Source of the DNA: an uncultured Faecalibacterium sp.
Lineage (GTDB): Bacteria > Bacillota > Clostridia > Oscillospirales > Ruminococcaceae
Assembly: GCA_934561555.1 (NCBI GenBank)
Contig: CAKTGQ010000032.1
Coordinates: 1 to 17,242 of the forward strand
Direction: 5' to 3'
Length of the DNA: 17,242 bases
A program made the translations under genes and the position numbers. The notes under the pieces are model-generated. The model had not been told where the DNA came from. It saw only the letters and a program-made list of their open reading frames with translations, and did not search any database. Every line of letters starts with the position of its first letter. The stretch's first letter is position 1. Below, in pieces: positions 1-7,028 of the stretch.

Positions 1-25
1 GATGTCGCTATTTAGCAAATAAAAA

Positions 26-72
26 ATGACGAATGTTCTTTGACAGCTAAATGCTGTAAGAACATTCGTCAT
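26..72 (-). terminator. Rho-independent terminator overlapping the recombinase stop codon
   Basis: Two perfect 15-base arms (26-40 and 58-72, minus-strand arm ATGACGAATGTTCTT) are extended inward, past a 2-base bulge at 41-42, by ACAGC/GCTGT (43-47 and 53-57) around a 5-base loop. On the minus strand the hairpin is followed at once by six T residues (20-25 region). The recombinase TGA (69-71) lies inside the stem. The geometry is that of an intrinsic terminator. A role as a recombination-site dyad is possible but not needed. Confidence 0.75.
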
Positions 73-1547
73 GGTGCAGTAAAGCAATCCAAATCCGAAC
101 CATTTCCCTTTGATGCGGCTTCTGCCGCTTCTCCAAAGGTGACAGTCTGCGTTCCTTCTTTATAGTTGAAGGTAATCAAAACCTTATCATCATACAGGTA
201 AATCGAATTGATGAATGTATCCACCAATGCCTGCCGCTGGTCTTTCAGGCTCATGTCCAGCTTGCGGAATCGCAGCAGCCAGAAGCGGATGAAATCCTCC
301 GTGACCTTGGGCTTTGCCAGTTTTTCCTCCGCAATGCGGGCTTCAAGCTCACGCTTGGTTTCTTCCAGCTGCTCCAACCGCTCCTTGGTGGAACTGGTCA
401 GGATACCGGCCTGAATCGCATTCAGCATATTCTGGATACCGGATTCCGCATCCCGAAGCTGCTTCTCATAGAGGGGAATATTGGTGTTTTCCTTATTTTG
501 CAGTTCCATCACCTTGGCGATGATGGACTCCATAGCGGCATCGTCCTTGACAAGCTGCATGGTCTGGTTGACCACTAGATCTTCCAGCCACTGTTTACGG
601 ACGGTCTTTTTCTTGCAGCCCTTGTGTTTCTTGGCGGTAGCACATTTATAGTAGCGGTGGACTTCTCCCGTCCGGCTCGTACCGCTCTCTCCAAACATCA
701 ACGCCCCACAGTAGCCGCAGAACAGCTTGGTGGTGAGCAGATAGTCGTCCTCTGCCTTCCTCCGGGCAGGGGCTTTCTTGTTTTTGGCGATCATCTCCTG
801 CACATCCTCAAACAGTTCCAGCGGAATGATGGGCGGGATGGCATCCGGCACGACCACATCCCGGAATTTCAGTTCCCCGATGTACCGCCGGTTTTTGAGC
901 ATATGTTCGACACTATTATAAGTAAATGCACCGCCCACCGGGTTCTTGATGCCGTTTTCGTTCAGCCAGTCCCGGATCTCCTTCATGGTGGAGCCTTCAT
1001 TGTACTTCTTGAACGATTCCACCACGAAAGGAGAGGTGAGCGGGTCAATGTGGAACTTCCGCTCGGAATCCAGCGTGTAGCCAAAGGTTCCACGACCACC
1101 GTTGCAGCGGCCTTTCAGGATGTTCTCAGTCTGTCCACGCACGACCTTCTCGGCAAGGTCTGCCGAATAATACTCGGCATAACCTTCCAGCACCGATTCC
1201 AGAATGATGCCCTCCGGCCCCTCGGAGATGATCTCGGTGGCAGACATGAGCTTGACACCGTTCTTCTTCAGCTGGGTCTTGTACCGGGCACTGTCGTAGC
1301 GGTTCCGGGCAAAACGGTCGAGCTTCCAGACCAGCACGATATCAAACAGCTTTTTGTCGCTGTCTTTTATCATCTGCTGGAACTCCGGGCGGTTATCCGT
1401 TTTGGCCGAGATGGCACGGTCGATATAGTGCTTGACAATGGTGATGCCGTTCTTTTCCGCATAGGCCGTACATTCCCGGATCTGACCTTCGATGGATTCC
1501 TCACGCTGGTTGTCACTGGAATAGCGAGCATAGATCACAGCGGTCAT
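69..1547 (-). CDS. Large serine recombinase (site-specific integrase/resolvase family)
   Basis: The 492-residue protein belongs to the large serine recombinases, which cut and rejoin att sites through a phosphoserine link to move integrative elements or phages. The N-terminal catalytic domain (about 1-145) begins MTAVIYARYSSDNQ. Ser10 sits where the catalytic serine lies in gamma-delta resolvase, and the KLDRFAR motif (about 75-82) carries the expected active-site arginines. A Recombinase domain follows (about 150-265), then a zinc ribbon with Cys277, Cys280, Cys302 and Cys311, then a long coiled coil (about 355-412). I chose the ATG at 1547 because GGAGG lies 8 bases upstream and the Ser10 spacing then fits; a start 27 bases further upstream is possible but has no comparable site. 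The protein looks full length and intact. Its mobile element cannot be delimited here: it may lie to the left of the window or include the genes to the right. Confidence 0.93.
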   Translation of the reverse strand: MTAVIYARYSSDNQREESIEGQIRECTAYAEKNGITIVKHYIDRAISAKTDNRPEFQQMIKDSDKKLFDIVLVWKLDRFARNRYDSARYKTQLKKNGVKLMSATEIISEGPEGIILESVLEGYAEYYSADLAEKVVRGQTENILKGRCNGGRGTFGYTLDSERKFHIDPLTSPFVVESFKKYNEGSTMKEIRDWLNENGIKNPVGGAFTYNSVEHMLKNRRYIGELKFRDVVVPDAIPPIIPLELFEDVQEMIAKNKKAPARRKAEDDYLLTTKLFCGYCGALMFGESGTSRTGEVHRYYKCATAKKHKGCKKKTVRKQWLEDLVVNQTMQLVKDDAAMESIIAKVMELQNKENTNIPLYEKQLRDAESGIQNMLNAIQAGILTSSTKERLEQLEETKRELEARIAEEKLAKPKVTEDFIRFWLLRFRKLDMSLKDQRQALVDTFINSIYLYDDKVLITFNYKEGTQTVTFGEAAEAASKGNGSDLDCFTAP

Positions 1548-1572
1548 GGCAAGCACCTCCCATTTATACATC

Positions 1573-1594
1573 ATTGAACGGTGGAGTGTTCAAT
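1573..1594 (-). promoter_or_regulatory. Inverted repeat in the recombinase leader, possible operator
   Basis: ATTGAAC (1573-1579) and GTTCAAT (1588-1594) form a perfect 7-base dyad around an 8-base spacer. It lies between the proposed promoter and the ribosome binding site of the recombinase. It could be a repressor operator or a leader hairpin; the sequence does not decide. Confidence 0.4.
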
Positions 1595-1836
1595 AAAGCA
1601 TCGTTTCGTATAATGTATATACCACAATTTGAAAAAGAATGCAAGAGATAATTTATATTGAAAGACCATTCCGTGATATGGAATGGCAATTCAGTTTATT
1701 ATCGCAAGTCGAGAAATTAGTGCAACATTCAAACAGCATATTTGCAATATGCAATTCAACGCTGTTGTTGCATAAAAAAGTTGAATTGCCATAAAGGCAT
1801 ATCGGGTACTTTCTCAAATTCTCAAATGCGTTCTAT
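1595..1836. other. AT-rich non-coding region with nested dyads; possible attachment or control region
   Basis: No credible gene is present. The stretch is clearly richer in A and T than the genes to its right. It contains CCATTCC/GGAATGG (1666-1672 and 1680-1686), GCATAT/ATATGC around 1738-1755, and a perfect 10-base pair GCAATTCAAC/GTTGAATTGC (1751-1760 and 1780-1789). GGCAATTCA also occurs at 1685-1693, so the right arm could pair with either copy. Large serine recombinases often lie next to their att site, so this could be an element end, but no direct repeat pair was found to prove it. Confidence 0.35.
1616..1644 (-). promoter_or_regulatory. Candidate promoter of the recombinase gene
   Basis: On the minus strand, TTGCAT (1644-1639) is separated by 17 bases from TATATA (1621-1616), a close match to a housekeeping sigma promoter. 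Transcription would start near 1609, leaving a leader of about 60 bases that contains the ATTGAAC dyad and the GGAGG site. Confidence 0.5.
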
Positions 1837-1881
1837 GCAAAAAACGGCTGCCCAAGCGAAGGAAAGGCAGCCGTTTTTTGC
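1837..1881. terminator. Bidirectional Rho-independent terminator
   Basis: Arms GCAAAAAACGGCTGCC (1837-1852) and its exact complement (1866-1881) form a 16-base-pair stem with a 13-base loop. Six A residues and six T residues at the two sides let it work in both directions. It closes the minus-strand transcript of the YesL-like gene and shields it from the recombinase region. Confidence 0.9.
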
Positions 1882-1925
1882 AGAATGGAGATATGCTGTT
1901 TTATGATGAAGAAGCAGAAAATGTC

Positions 1926-2696
1926 TCAATCGTTCTCCCGCTTGGCCTGGATCTGTTCTTCCAGATGCAGGCTTTTTTCAACGGGGGCATACACTGCCAG
2001 CATCGCCAGCAGGTTGGGCAGCCACAGCCCGGTGAGCAGGAAAATAAAGGCGCAGCGCGGGATGACGGCTGCCATCAGCAGCCAGTACCCCAGCTGGAAC
2101 GCCGCCGAAAGGGCGGTGCGGGGCAGAAAGCCCAGCAGCATCCGCACGCAGTTGGAAAGCTTTTTGCTGACCGGTGCATCAAACAGGGCGTTCTGCATCC
2201 AGTAGTAGCTGCCCAGCGTCAGCAGCAGTACCATGTCCAGCAGCAGCACCAGCGCAAAGCCCGCCGGGACCGTTGTCATTTTCGGCAGCACAAAGGCGGC
2301 ATAGGCCACCAGTGTCCACAGCAGGGTGAACACTATGCCGGGCACAAGGCTGCTTTTAAAGTTCTGCTTCCACACCCGCTTGTAGGTGTGCCACCAGAAG
2401 CCCGGCTCATCCCGCAAAGCGCGCAGAATGGTATCGTACAGGCCAGTCAGCGCCGGGCCTACCAGCCACCCGGTAGCGACCGCCGCCAGCAGGCACAGAG
2501 GCAGGCTGCCCAGCCAGAGGGCAACGCCTGCCAGAATTGCTGCCGGGGCGCAGGCCAGCAGTGCCAGTGTTCCGGACAGGAAAATACCTTCCAGATCCCG
2601 GCTCAGGATCTCCCACAGCCGTGCCACGCCCTTCTTGCGGGGTGTGTCCGGGCTGATGCCCGCACCTTCCGGCATATATTCCCGACCAAACAGCAT
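1926..2696 (-). CDS. YesL/DUF624-family integral membrane protein
   Basis: The protein has 256 residues and several long hydrophobic segments (roughly 38-60, 65-90, 118-140, 143-165, 192-212 and 215-240) linked by basic loops. It contains the family-typical stretch ALTGLYDTIL followed by FWWHTYKRVWKQNFKSS. DUF624/YesL proteins are found beside YesM/YesN regulators and sugar ABC transporters in Firmicutes; their biochemical role is not established, and an accessory role in transport or sensing is inferred from that company. GAGAGGTG precedes the ATG by a normal distance. The gene lies 90 bases downstream of the acetylesterase on the same strand, has its own promoter candidate, and ends before the 1837-1881 terminator. 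The charged C-terminal tail looks complete. Confidence 0.8.
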   Translation of the reverse strand: MLFGREYMPEGAGISPDTPRKKGVARLWEILSRDLEGIFLSGTLALLACAPAAILAGVALWLGSLPLCLLAAVATGWLVGPALTGLYDTILRALRDEPGFWWHTYKRVWKQNFKSSLVPGIVFTLLWTLVAYAAFVLPKMTTVPAGFALVLLLDMVLLLTLGSYYWMQNALFDAPVSKKLSNCVRMLLGFLPRTALSAAFQLGYWLLMAAVIPRCAFIFLLTGLWLPNLLAMLAVYAPVEKSLHLEEQIQAKREND

Positions 2697-2720
2697 TTTC
2701 GTTCACCTCTCTATGGCTCT

Positions 2721-2729
2721 ATTGTAGCA
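2721..2729 (-). promoter_or_regulatory. Extended -10 promoter candidate of the YesL-like gene
   Basis: The minus strand reads TGCTACAAT, an extended -10 (TGnTACAAT), 25 bases upstream of the ATG. No convincing -35 box is visible, as is acceptable for extended -10 promoters. The same architecture, TGCTATACT, precedes the neighbouring esterase. Confidence 0.45.
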
Positions 2730-2786
2730 TAGAAAGCCCAAAAGCGGTTGCAGAAAAGCGACTGCTTTCCTGAAGAAATCCGGCAT

Positions 2787-3527
2787 TTATTCCAGACTCT
2801 TATAAGAATCCAGATACCGCAGGCCCAGTGTGCGCAGGCTTTCAGTCGTAAAATGCAGCCCATCCGGACGTGCGGTCAAGCCAGCCGCAGATACTACAGC
2901 ACAGTTCGGCAGCTGCGCGGCCAGTTCGGGCAGGCGGCGGTTGAATTCTTTCAACAGTTCCGCCGGGGTGCCATGGAAACCGTTTTCCGGGTAGCCCAGT
3001 TCCCCCACCACGATGGGCAAATCACCCAGTTCTTCCCGGAAGGCTTGCATCGTGCGCAGGAACTGCTCCGGGTAGGCTTCCAGCTGCTCCGGGGCAAGGC
3101 AGTCGCTCTCGCCCTGATGCCAGAGAATCGCCGTCAGCGCAGAAGTCCGCGCAGCCAGCTTTGCCTGAAAAACGGCGTGGTCAAACAGCACCTCGCCCGG
3201 CTGCCACTGACTGATGCGGGTACCGCCGTCTGCGCAGGGGATCAGACCGATCTTTGCCCCGGTTTCTTTTTGCAGCTGCGCGGCAAAGCTTGCGGCAAGG
3301 TTTGCGCCGCTGCGGGGGACTGCACCCTCTGCCACCGCGCGGTCCACATTGATGGGCTCACTCATGGGCTGCCAGCGCCCCATCCGCAGCATGAAGCAGT
3401 CCGGGGCGGTGACGGCGTTCTCCGGGGTCAGATCGCCCCGCCCTGCCATGTTAGACTGTCCCACCAGTAAAAACGAGCGGATGCCCTGCGCTGCCTCGTG
3501 CAAACCATCGTTGATCCATAGTGCCAT
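2787..3527 (-). CDS. SASA-domain carbohydrate acetylesterase (sialate O-acetylesterase / CE6-like)
   Basis: This 246-residue SGNH-fold esterase matches the SASA family (PF03629), which includes sialate O-acetylesterases and CE6 acetyl-xylan esterases. The nucleophile block is LLVGQSNMAGRG, with Ser25 as the predicted nucleophile. The second block is WHQGESD (136-142), and the C-terminal DGLH motif supplies Asp222 and His225. All catalytic blocks are present and in order. No signal peptide is seen, so the enzyme should act in the cytoplasm on imported oligosaccharides. AGGAGG lies 9 bases before the ATG. The gene diverges from the response regulator gene and sits near a GH115-type glucuronidase, which favours removal of acetyl groups from xylan-derived oligosaccharides. 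Sialate or another acetylated sugar remains possible. Confidence 0.85.
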   Translation of the reverse strand: MALWINDGLHEAAQGIRSFLLVGQSNMAGRGDLTPENAVTAPDCFMLRMGRWQPMSEPINVDRAVAEGAVPRSGANLAASFAAQLQKETGAKIGLIPCADGGTRISQWQPGEVLFDHAVFQAKLAARTSALTAILWHQGESDCLAPEQLEAYPEQFLRTMQAFREELGDLPIVVGELGYPENGFHGTPAELLKEFNRRLPELAAQLPNCAVVSAAGLTARPDGLHFTTESLRTLGLRYLDSYKSLE

Positions 3528-3558
3528 AACAAAAAGCCTCCTGTGTGTTTTTTACCCC

Positions 3559-3567
3559 AGTATAGCA
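3559..3567 (-). promoter_or_regulatory. Extended -10 promoter candidate of the acetylesterase gene
   Basis: The minus strand reads TGCTATACT, a good extended -10, about 30 bases upstream of the esterase ATG. A hairpin (3571-3599) containing CCGACATT lies just upstream, about where a regulator could bind. Confidence 0.5.
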
Positions 3568-3570
3568 CAA

Positions 3571-3599
3571 AAGCAGCCGACATTCACGAACGGCTGCTT
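3571..3599. promoter_or_regulatory. 9-base inverted repeat upstream of the esterase promoter
   Basis: AAGCAGCCG (3571-3579) and CGGCTGCTT (3591-3599) are exact complements around an 11-base spacer. The dyad lies upstream of the esterase -10 on the minus strand. It overlaps CCGACATTCA (3577-3586), which resembles the motif seen upstream of the regulator and binding-protein genes. An operator role is inferred. Confidence 0.4.
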
Positions 3600-3809
3600 C
3601 TATGCTGTGAAAATGATGAAGAAGGAGAACACCAAGCAAAATACTTGGGGCAGTTGCCCGCACATCCCGGGGAGAGGACGCTGCACGCTGCGGGCTTGCT
3701 GTGGCTAAAGAATACCACATTTTTGCCCGCCGCGCCTGTACAAATCCGGCATTCTTCTTGGAGAAGAACGACATTTTTCGCGCAGGGGCAGCAAATTCCG
3801 GGGCAGGGC
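3600..3809. other. Divergent regulatory region between esterase and response regulator
   Basis: There is no credible gene in this stretch. It holds small dyads: CCAAG/CTTGG (3632-3636 and 3644-3648) and GGGC/GCCC (3648-3659). It also holds two near-identical 11-base direct repeats, ACCACATTTTT (3714-3724) and ACGACATTTTT (3768-3778), whose starts are 54 bases apart, about five helical turns. AraC-family activators commonly bind direct repeats upstream of the -35 box, so these are candidate sites for the adjacent regulator. Confidence 0.4.
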
Positions 3810-3838
3810 TTGCAAATTATAAGGAAGTATATTATTGT
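3810..3838 (+). promoter_or_regulatory. Candidate promoter of the response regulator gene
   Basis: TTGCAA (3810-3815) is followed after 17 bases by TATTGT (3833-3838). The leader to the TTG start at 3874 would be about 30 bases. The nearer ACGACATTTTT repeat ends about 31 bases upstream of this -35. Confidence 0.45.
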
Positions 3839-3873
3839 ATGATTATAGAGTAAACGAAGAAGGAGAGATCGTT

Positions 3874-5337
3874 TTGCATACGCTGTTGATCGTGGACGAT
3901 GAGGAGATCGAGCGCGAGGGTATGGCGCAGTTCATCCCATGGGAGACCTATGGGATGAAGGTGGCGGGCACCGCCAGAAACGGTGCCGAAGGGCTGGAAA
4001 AAATTGCAAAATACAAGCCCGACCTTGCCATTGTGGATATCAAGATGCCAGTGATGAACGGCATTGAGATGATCCGCAAGGCAAAGGAGCAGTACCCGGA
4101 CATGACCTTTGTGGTGCTGTCCGGCTACGGCGATTACGAGTTTACCAGTCAGGCCATGGAGCTGGGCGTGCGGCACTATATCCTGAAGCCCTGCGATGAG
4201 GGCAAGATGATCCCGGTGCTGAACAAAGCAATCGCCGAACTGGAAGAGCAACGGGCGCAGAACGCCCGCTCTGAAAAAGTGGAAGCGGAAGCCCGGCTGC
4301 TCAAGCCCTACGCCCGGGAGCAGCTGTTCCGCGACCTTTTGCAGGGGCGTGCGCTGCCGCAGGGCAGCAGCACCCGGCAGCTGCTGGACGAACTGGGCGG
4401 CGAGGAGCGCAGCGTTTTGCTGCTGGACTTCCGGCTCAAGTGCGGTTTTGACTCGCTGGAGCGGTATGTGGTAGGTAATATGCTGGGGGACCTTTTACCG
4501 GACAGCACCCTGCTGATGACCACCGGCATCGACCGGGATGTGCTGGTGCTGGCAGATGCTGCCGCAGAGCCCAGCCTTGAAAGCGCCGTACAGGTGCTGA
4601 AAAAGGAGTTCAAGCGGTTCGAGACCGTGAATATGCTCTCGGCTGCCAGCCGCACCGGCACACTGGCAGAGCTTTCCACCCTGTTCCAGCAGGTGCAGGA
4701 GCTTTTGCAGCTGAACCCGGACGAAAACGAGACCGCCCTGCTGCGCCCCAGCCAGAACGCTGCTTTGCCGGAAACGGTGAACGAGATTTTTGATATCCGC
4801 GCCCTGCGGCAGGCTGGCAGCTACGAGGAGCTGCTGCGGGAATTGGCCCTTGCCTTTGCCCGGATGGAAGCCAAAAACTACCGTCCCCGGCAGCGGGCGC
4901 AGCTGTGCGAGCTGGCATGGAAGCTGCTGTTTGAGGGCAAGACCCCGCCGGAGGAATCGCTGGCGGCGTGGGCGGATGCCCTGACCGCCGCATGGAGCCT
5001 GCCGCAGCCGGATGCCCGCTGCCGGGAGATCTTTCTTGCCATCTACGAAAACCTCTCCGACCCGGATTTCAGCTTACAGACCATTGCGCAGCAGCGGCTG
5101 TTCATGAGCGAGGACCATTTGCGGCGCATCTTCTCCCAGATGACCGGCGAGCGGTTTTCGGCTTATCTGGAACGTGCCCGCATCACGCAGGCGCAGCGGC
5201 TGCTGGAATTTCAGCCGGAAATGAAGATCAGCCGTCTGGCAGAGCTGGTAGGCTACCCGCTGGACGGACAGTATTTTTCCAAGGTGTTCCGCAAGATCTG
5301 CGGGGTAACGCCGACGGAATACAGAAACAAGTGTTAA
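3874..5337 (+). CDS. YesN-like response regulator with AraC-type DNA-binding domain
   Basis: The 487-residue protein starts with a receiver domain (1-125): acidic pocket Asp8/Asp9, phosphoacceptor Asp55 in LAIVDIKMP, switch Ser83 in VLSGYGDYEF, and Lys105 in YILKP. A poorly conserved helical linker (about 130-380) leads to a C-terminal AraC/XylS domain (about 388-487) with two helix-turn-helix units, including HLRRIFSQMTGERFSAYL and YFSKVFRKICGVTPTEY. It should activate the sugar operon once phosphorylated by the YesM-like kinase at 10973. I take TTG 3874 as the start because AAGGAG lies 8 bases upstream and the receiver fold then begins at once (LHTLLIVDDE). An in-frame TTG at 3835 has no ribosome binding site. 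The weak start codon fits a low-abundance regulator. It is separated from its partner kinase by four genes, which is unusual because yesM and yesN are normally adjacent. Confidence 0.92.
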   Translation: MHTLLIVDDEEIEREGMAQFIPWETYGMKVAGTARNGAEGLEKIAKYKPDLAIVDIKMPVMNGIEMIRKAKEQYPDMTFVVLSGYGDYEFTSQAMELGVRHYILKPCDEGKMIPVLNKAIAELEEQRAQNARSEKVEAEARLLKPYAREQLFRDLLQGRALPQGSSTRQLLDELGGEERSVLLLDFRLKCGFDSLERYVVGNMLGDLLPDSTLLMTTGIDRDVLVLADAAAEPSLESAVQVLKKEFKRFETVNMLSAASRTGTLAELSTLFQQVQELLQLNPDENETALLRPSQNAALPETVNEIFDIRALRQAGSYEELLRELALAFARMEAKNYRPRQRAQLCELAWKLLFEGKTPPEESLAAWADALTAAWSLPQPDARCREIFLAIYENLSDPDFSLQTIAQQRLFMSEDHLRRIFSQMTGERFSAYLERARITQAQRLLEFQPEMKISRLAELVGYPLDGQYFSKVFRKICGVTPTEYRNKC

Positions 5338-5341
5338 GAAC

Positions 5342-5473
5342 AAACCCTCTCCGTCAGTGCTGACGCACTGCCACCTCTCCCGAAGGGCGAGGTTTTGTGC
5401 TGTACTTTCCCATCAGCACCAAAGCACCCCCTTTCGGGGGAGCTGGCGAGCGCAAGCAAGACTGAGAGGGTTT
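5342..5473. repeat. Intergenic palindromic repeat unit with 10-bp inverted ends (MITE/REP-like)
   Basis: The unit begins AAACCCTCTC (5342-5351) and ends with its exact complement GAGAGGGTTT (5464-5473). The left half (5343-5394) recurs almost unchanged at 7029-7081. The right half, read on the minus strand, is a diverged version of the same sequence, sharing the CCCTCTC start, a GTC, alternating GC blocks and CCCGAA near the end. The unit is therefore two related copies head to head, able to fold into a long hairpin. Such units are scattered between genes in Faecalibacterium-like genomes (recalled, not checked). No flanking target duplication is evident. It separates the regulator from the binding-protein gene and may end or process the upstream transcript. 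Confidence 0.65.
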
Positions 5474-5475
5474 TC

Positions 5476-5511
5476 AAATGTCGGTTTTTTCCAAGAGAAA
5501 GACCGACATTT
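5476..5511. promoter_or_regulatory. Inverted repeat at the solute-binding protein promoter, candidate regulator site
   Basis: AAATGTCGGT (5476-5485) and ACCGACATTT (5502-5511) are perfect complements around a 16-base spacer. The right half-site ends 26 bases upstream of the TACAAT at 5538, so it would abut or overlap the -35 region. The half-site closely resembles CGACATTTTT upstream of the regulator gene. Binding by the AraC-type regulator is inferred; a weak terminator hairpin followed by T-rich sequence is the alternative. Confidence 0.5.
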
Positions 5512-5537
5512 TCCATTTTGTTTTTGAAAAAAAGCGA

Positions 5538-5543
5538 TACAAT
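5538..5543 (+). promoter_or_regulatory. -10 box candidate for the transport operon
   Basis: TACAAT lies 82 bases upstream of the binding-protein ATG. No good -35 is found at 16-18 bases, which is expected for an activator-dependent promoter. The leader between them contains a small dyad (GGGAGCGACGGCTCC) and no gene. Confidence 0.4.
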
Positions 5544-5625
5544 AAAGTCAGAAAAAGGGTGTGCACAGACCGGGAGCGACGGCTCCACATCACAAAAACA
5601 CGAAGGAAAAATGGAGGAAATTCTT

Positions 5626-6975
5626 ATGAAGATCTCTCGTAGAAGCTTTCTGAAAGTCGCCGGTGCTGCCGGCATGGCCGGTGCTCTTGCTGCCTGCGGC
5701 GGCGCTTCCAGCTCCACCGCTGCTTCTTCCGCTGCTGCATCCGGCAGCACCTCTGCCGCTAACGGCGATGTGACCATCCGCATGACCTGGTGGGGCGGCC
5801 AAACCCGTCACGACCTGACCCAGAAGGTGCTGGACAAGTACACCGAGCTGAACCCCCACGTCCACTTCGAGACCACCCCCTCCGGCTGGGACGGCTACTT
5901 TGAGAAGCTGGCTACCGACACCGCTACCGGCGGCATGGCCGATATCGTCCAGATGGACTATATGTACATCTCCACCTACGCAAAGAACGGCTCTCTGGCA
6001 GACCTGTCCTCCTTTGCCTCTGACGGCACGCTGGACATCTCCAACGTGGACGACGCTCTGGCAGATGCCGGCACCATCGACGGCAAGATGGTGGGCATCC
6101 CCCTGTCCACCTCTCTGGTGTCCTTCATCTACAACCCCTCCGTGCTGGAAGCAGCCGGTGTGGAGGCACCCAAGAACGGCTGGACCTGGGACGACTTCGT
6201 TTCCATCTGCAAGACCGTGAAGGAAAAGACCGGCAAGTACGGCTTCGGCGGCTCTGCCTTTATCGACACGAACCTGCTGAACTACTGGGTGCGCGAGTAC
6301 GGCGTTTCCCTGTTCGCAGAGGACAACAAGAGCCTTGGCTTTGACGATGTGCAGATCCTGACCGATTACTTCCAGCTGTGGAAGGATCTCATCGACGCCG
6401 GTGCAGCCCCCAACCCCGATGAGTACGAGCAGATCGCTACTCTGGGCAACGATGCAAGCCCGGTCATCACCGGCGATGCCGCTTTCCACCAGTCCTGGAA
6501 CAACTTTGCAACCATCGGCGCCAACGCCGGCAACGACACGCTGGAGCTGCTGGTTCCCCCGGTGAAGAAGGCCGGTGAGAAGGCTCTGTGGTACAAGCCC
6601 GGTATGTTCTTCTCCGTTTCTGCCACCTCCAAGGTGCAGGCAGAGGCTGCCGCCTTCATCAGCTGGTTTTTGAACAGCGACGAGGCCAACGACATCATGC
6701 TGGGCGAGCGCGGAACGCCCTCCGCAAGCAACGCCCGTGACCACCTGACCAGCGCCGGTGCCCTGACCGAGAAGCAGGTCGAAATGTTCGACTTCGTTTC
6801 CGATGCAGCCGATTACTGCGGCAGCACCCCCGCTCCGGACCCCTCCGGCATCTCCGAGGTCAATACCCAGTTCAAGGACATCGCTTACAGCGTGTTCTAC
6901 GGTCAGGCCACTCCCGCTGAGGCTGCTCAGACCTTCTTTGACACCGCCAACAGCATCCTGGCTTCCAACAACTAA
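5626..6975 (+). CDS. Sugar ABC transporter substrate-binding lipoprotein (family 1, CUT1-type)
   Basis: The 449-residue extracellular binding protein captures an oligosaccharide and delivers it to the two permeases downstream. The signal peptide MKISRRSFLKVAG has a twin-arginine motif (S-R-R-S-F-L-K, residues 4-10) and a lipobox LAAC with Cys24 as the lipidated residue. A Ser/Ala/Gly/Thr-rich tether runs to about residue 45. The mature protein has SBP_bac_1 features: VTIRMTWWGG, a TELNPHVHFE segment, and ADIVQMDYMYI. GGAGG precedes the ATG at 5626; an in-frame ATG at 5611 would add five residues and overlaps that site. The context of GH115 and SASA enzymes suggests decorated xylo-oligosaccharides as ligand, but this cannot be read from the sequence. 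A terminator follows immediately, which would keep binding-protein transcript above permease transcript. Confidence 0.93.
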   Translation: MKISRRSFLKVAGAAGMAGALAACGGASSSTAASSAAASGSTSAANGDVTIRMTWWGGQTRHDLTQKVLDKYTELNPHVHFETTPSGWDGYFEKLATDTATGGMADIVQMDYMYISTYAKNGSLADLSSFASDGTLDISNVDDALADAGTIDGKMVGIPLSTSLVSFIYNPSVLEAAGVEAPKNGWTWDDFVSICKTVKEKTGKYGFGGSAFIDTNLLNYWVREYGVSLFAEDNKSLGFDDVQILTDYFQLWKDLIDAGAAPNPDEYEQIATLGNDASPVITGDAAFHQSWNNFATIGANAGNDTLELLVPPVKKAGEKALWYKPGMFFSVSATSKVQAEAAAFISWFLNSDEANDIMLGERGTPSASNARDHLTSAGALTEKQVEMFDFVSDAADYCGSTPAPDPSGISEVNTQFKDIAYSVFYGQATPAEAAQTFFDTANSILASNN

Positions 6976-6986
6976 TTGATCTGTGC

Positions 6987-7020
6987 GGGAGGGGTCATCC
7001 CAGACCCCTCCCCTTTTTTT
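6987..7020 (+). terminator. Intra-operon terminator after the binding-protein gene
   Basis: GGGAGGGGTC (6987-6996) pairs perfectly with GACCCCTCCC (7003-7012) around a 6-base loop, followed by one C and seven T residues. This is a strong intrinsic terminator 12 bases after the stop. Partial readthrough would yield more binding protein than permease. Confidence 0.88.
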
Positions 7021-7028
7021 GGGAAAGT

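Noticed and set aside
1878..2732. Plus-strand open frame of 284 codons over the YesL-like gene
   Set aside because: It is Gln/His/Arg-rich low-complexity sequence without a start signal; the minus strand encodes a coherent membrane protein.
3835..3873. Earlier TTG start for the response regulator
   Set aside because: No ribosome binding site precedes it and it overlaps the proposed -10 box. The TTG at 3874 follows AAGGAG and begins the receiver fold directly.
5590..6744. Long minus-strand open frame opposite the binding-protein gene
   Set aside because: Its translation is rich in Gly, Val, His and Gln with no domain or ribosome binding site. It is the mirror of GC-biased codon use in the real lipoprotein gene.
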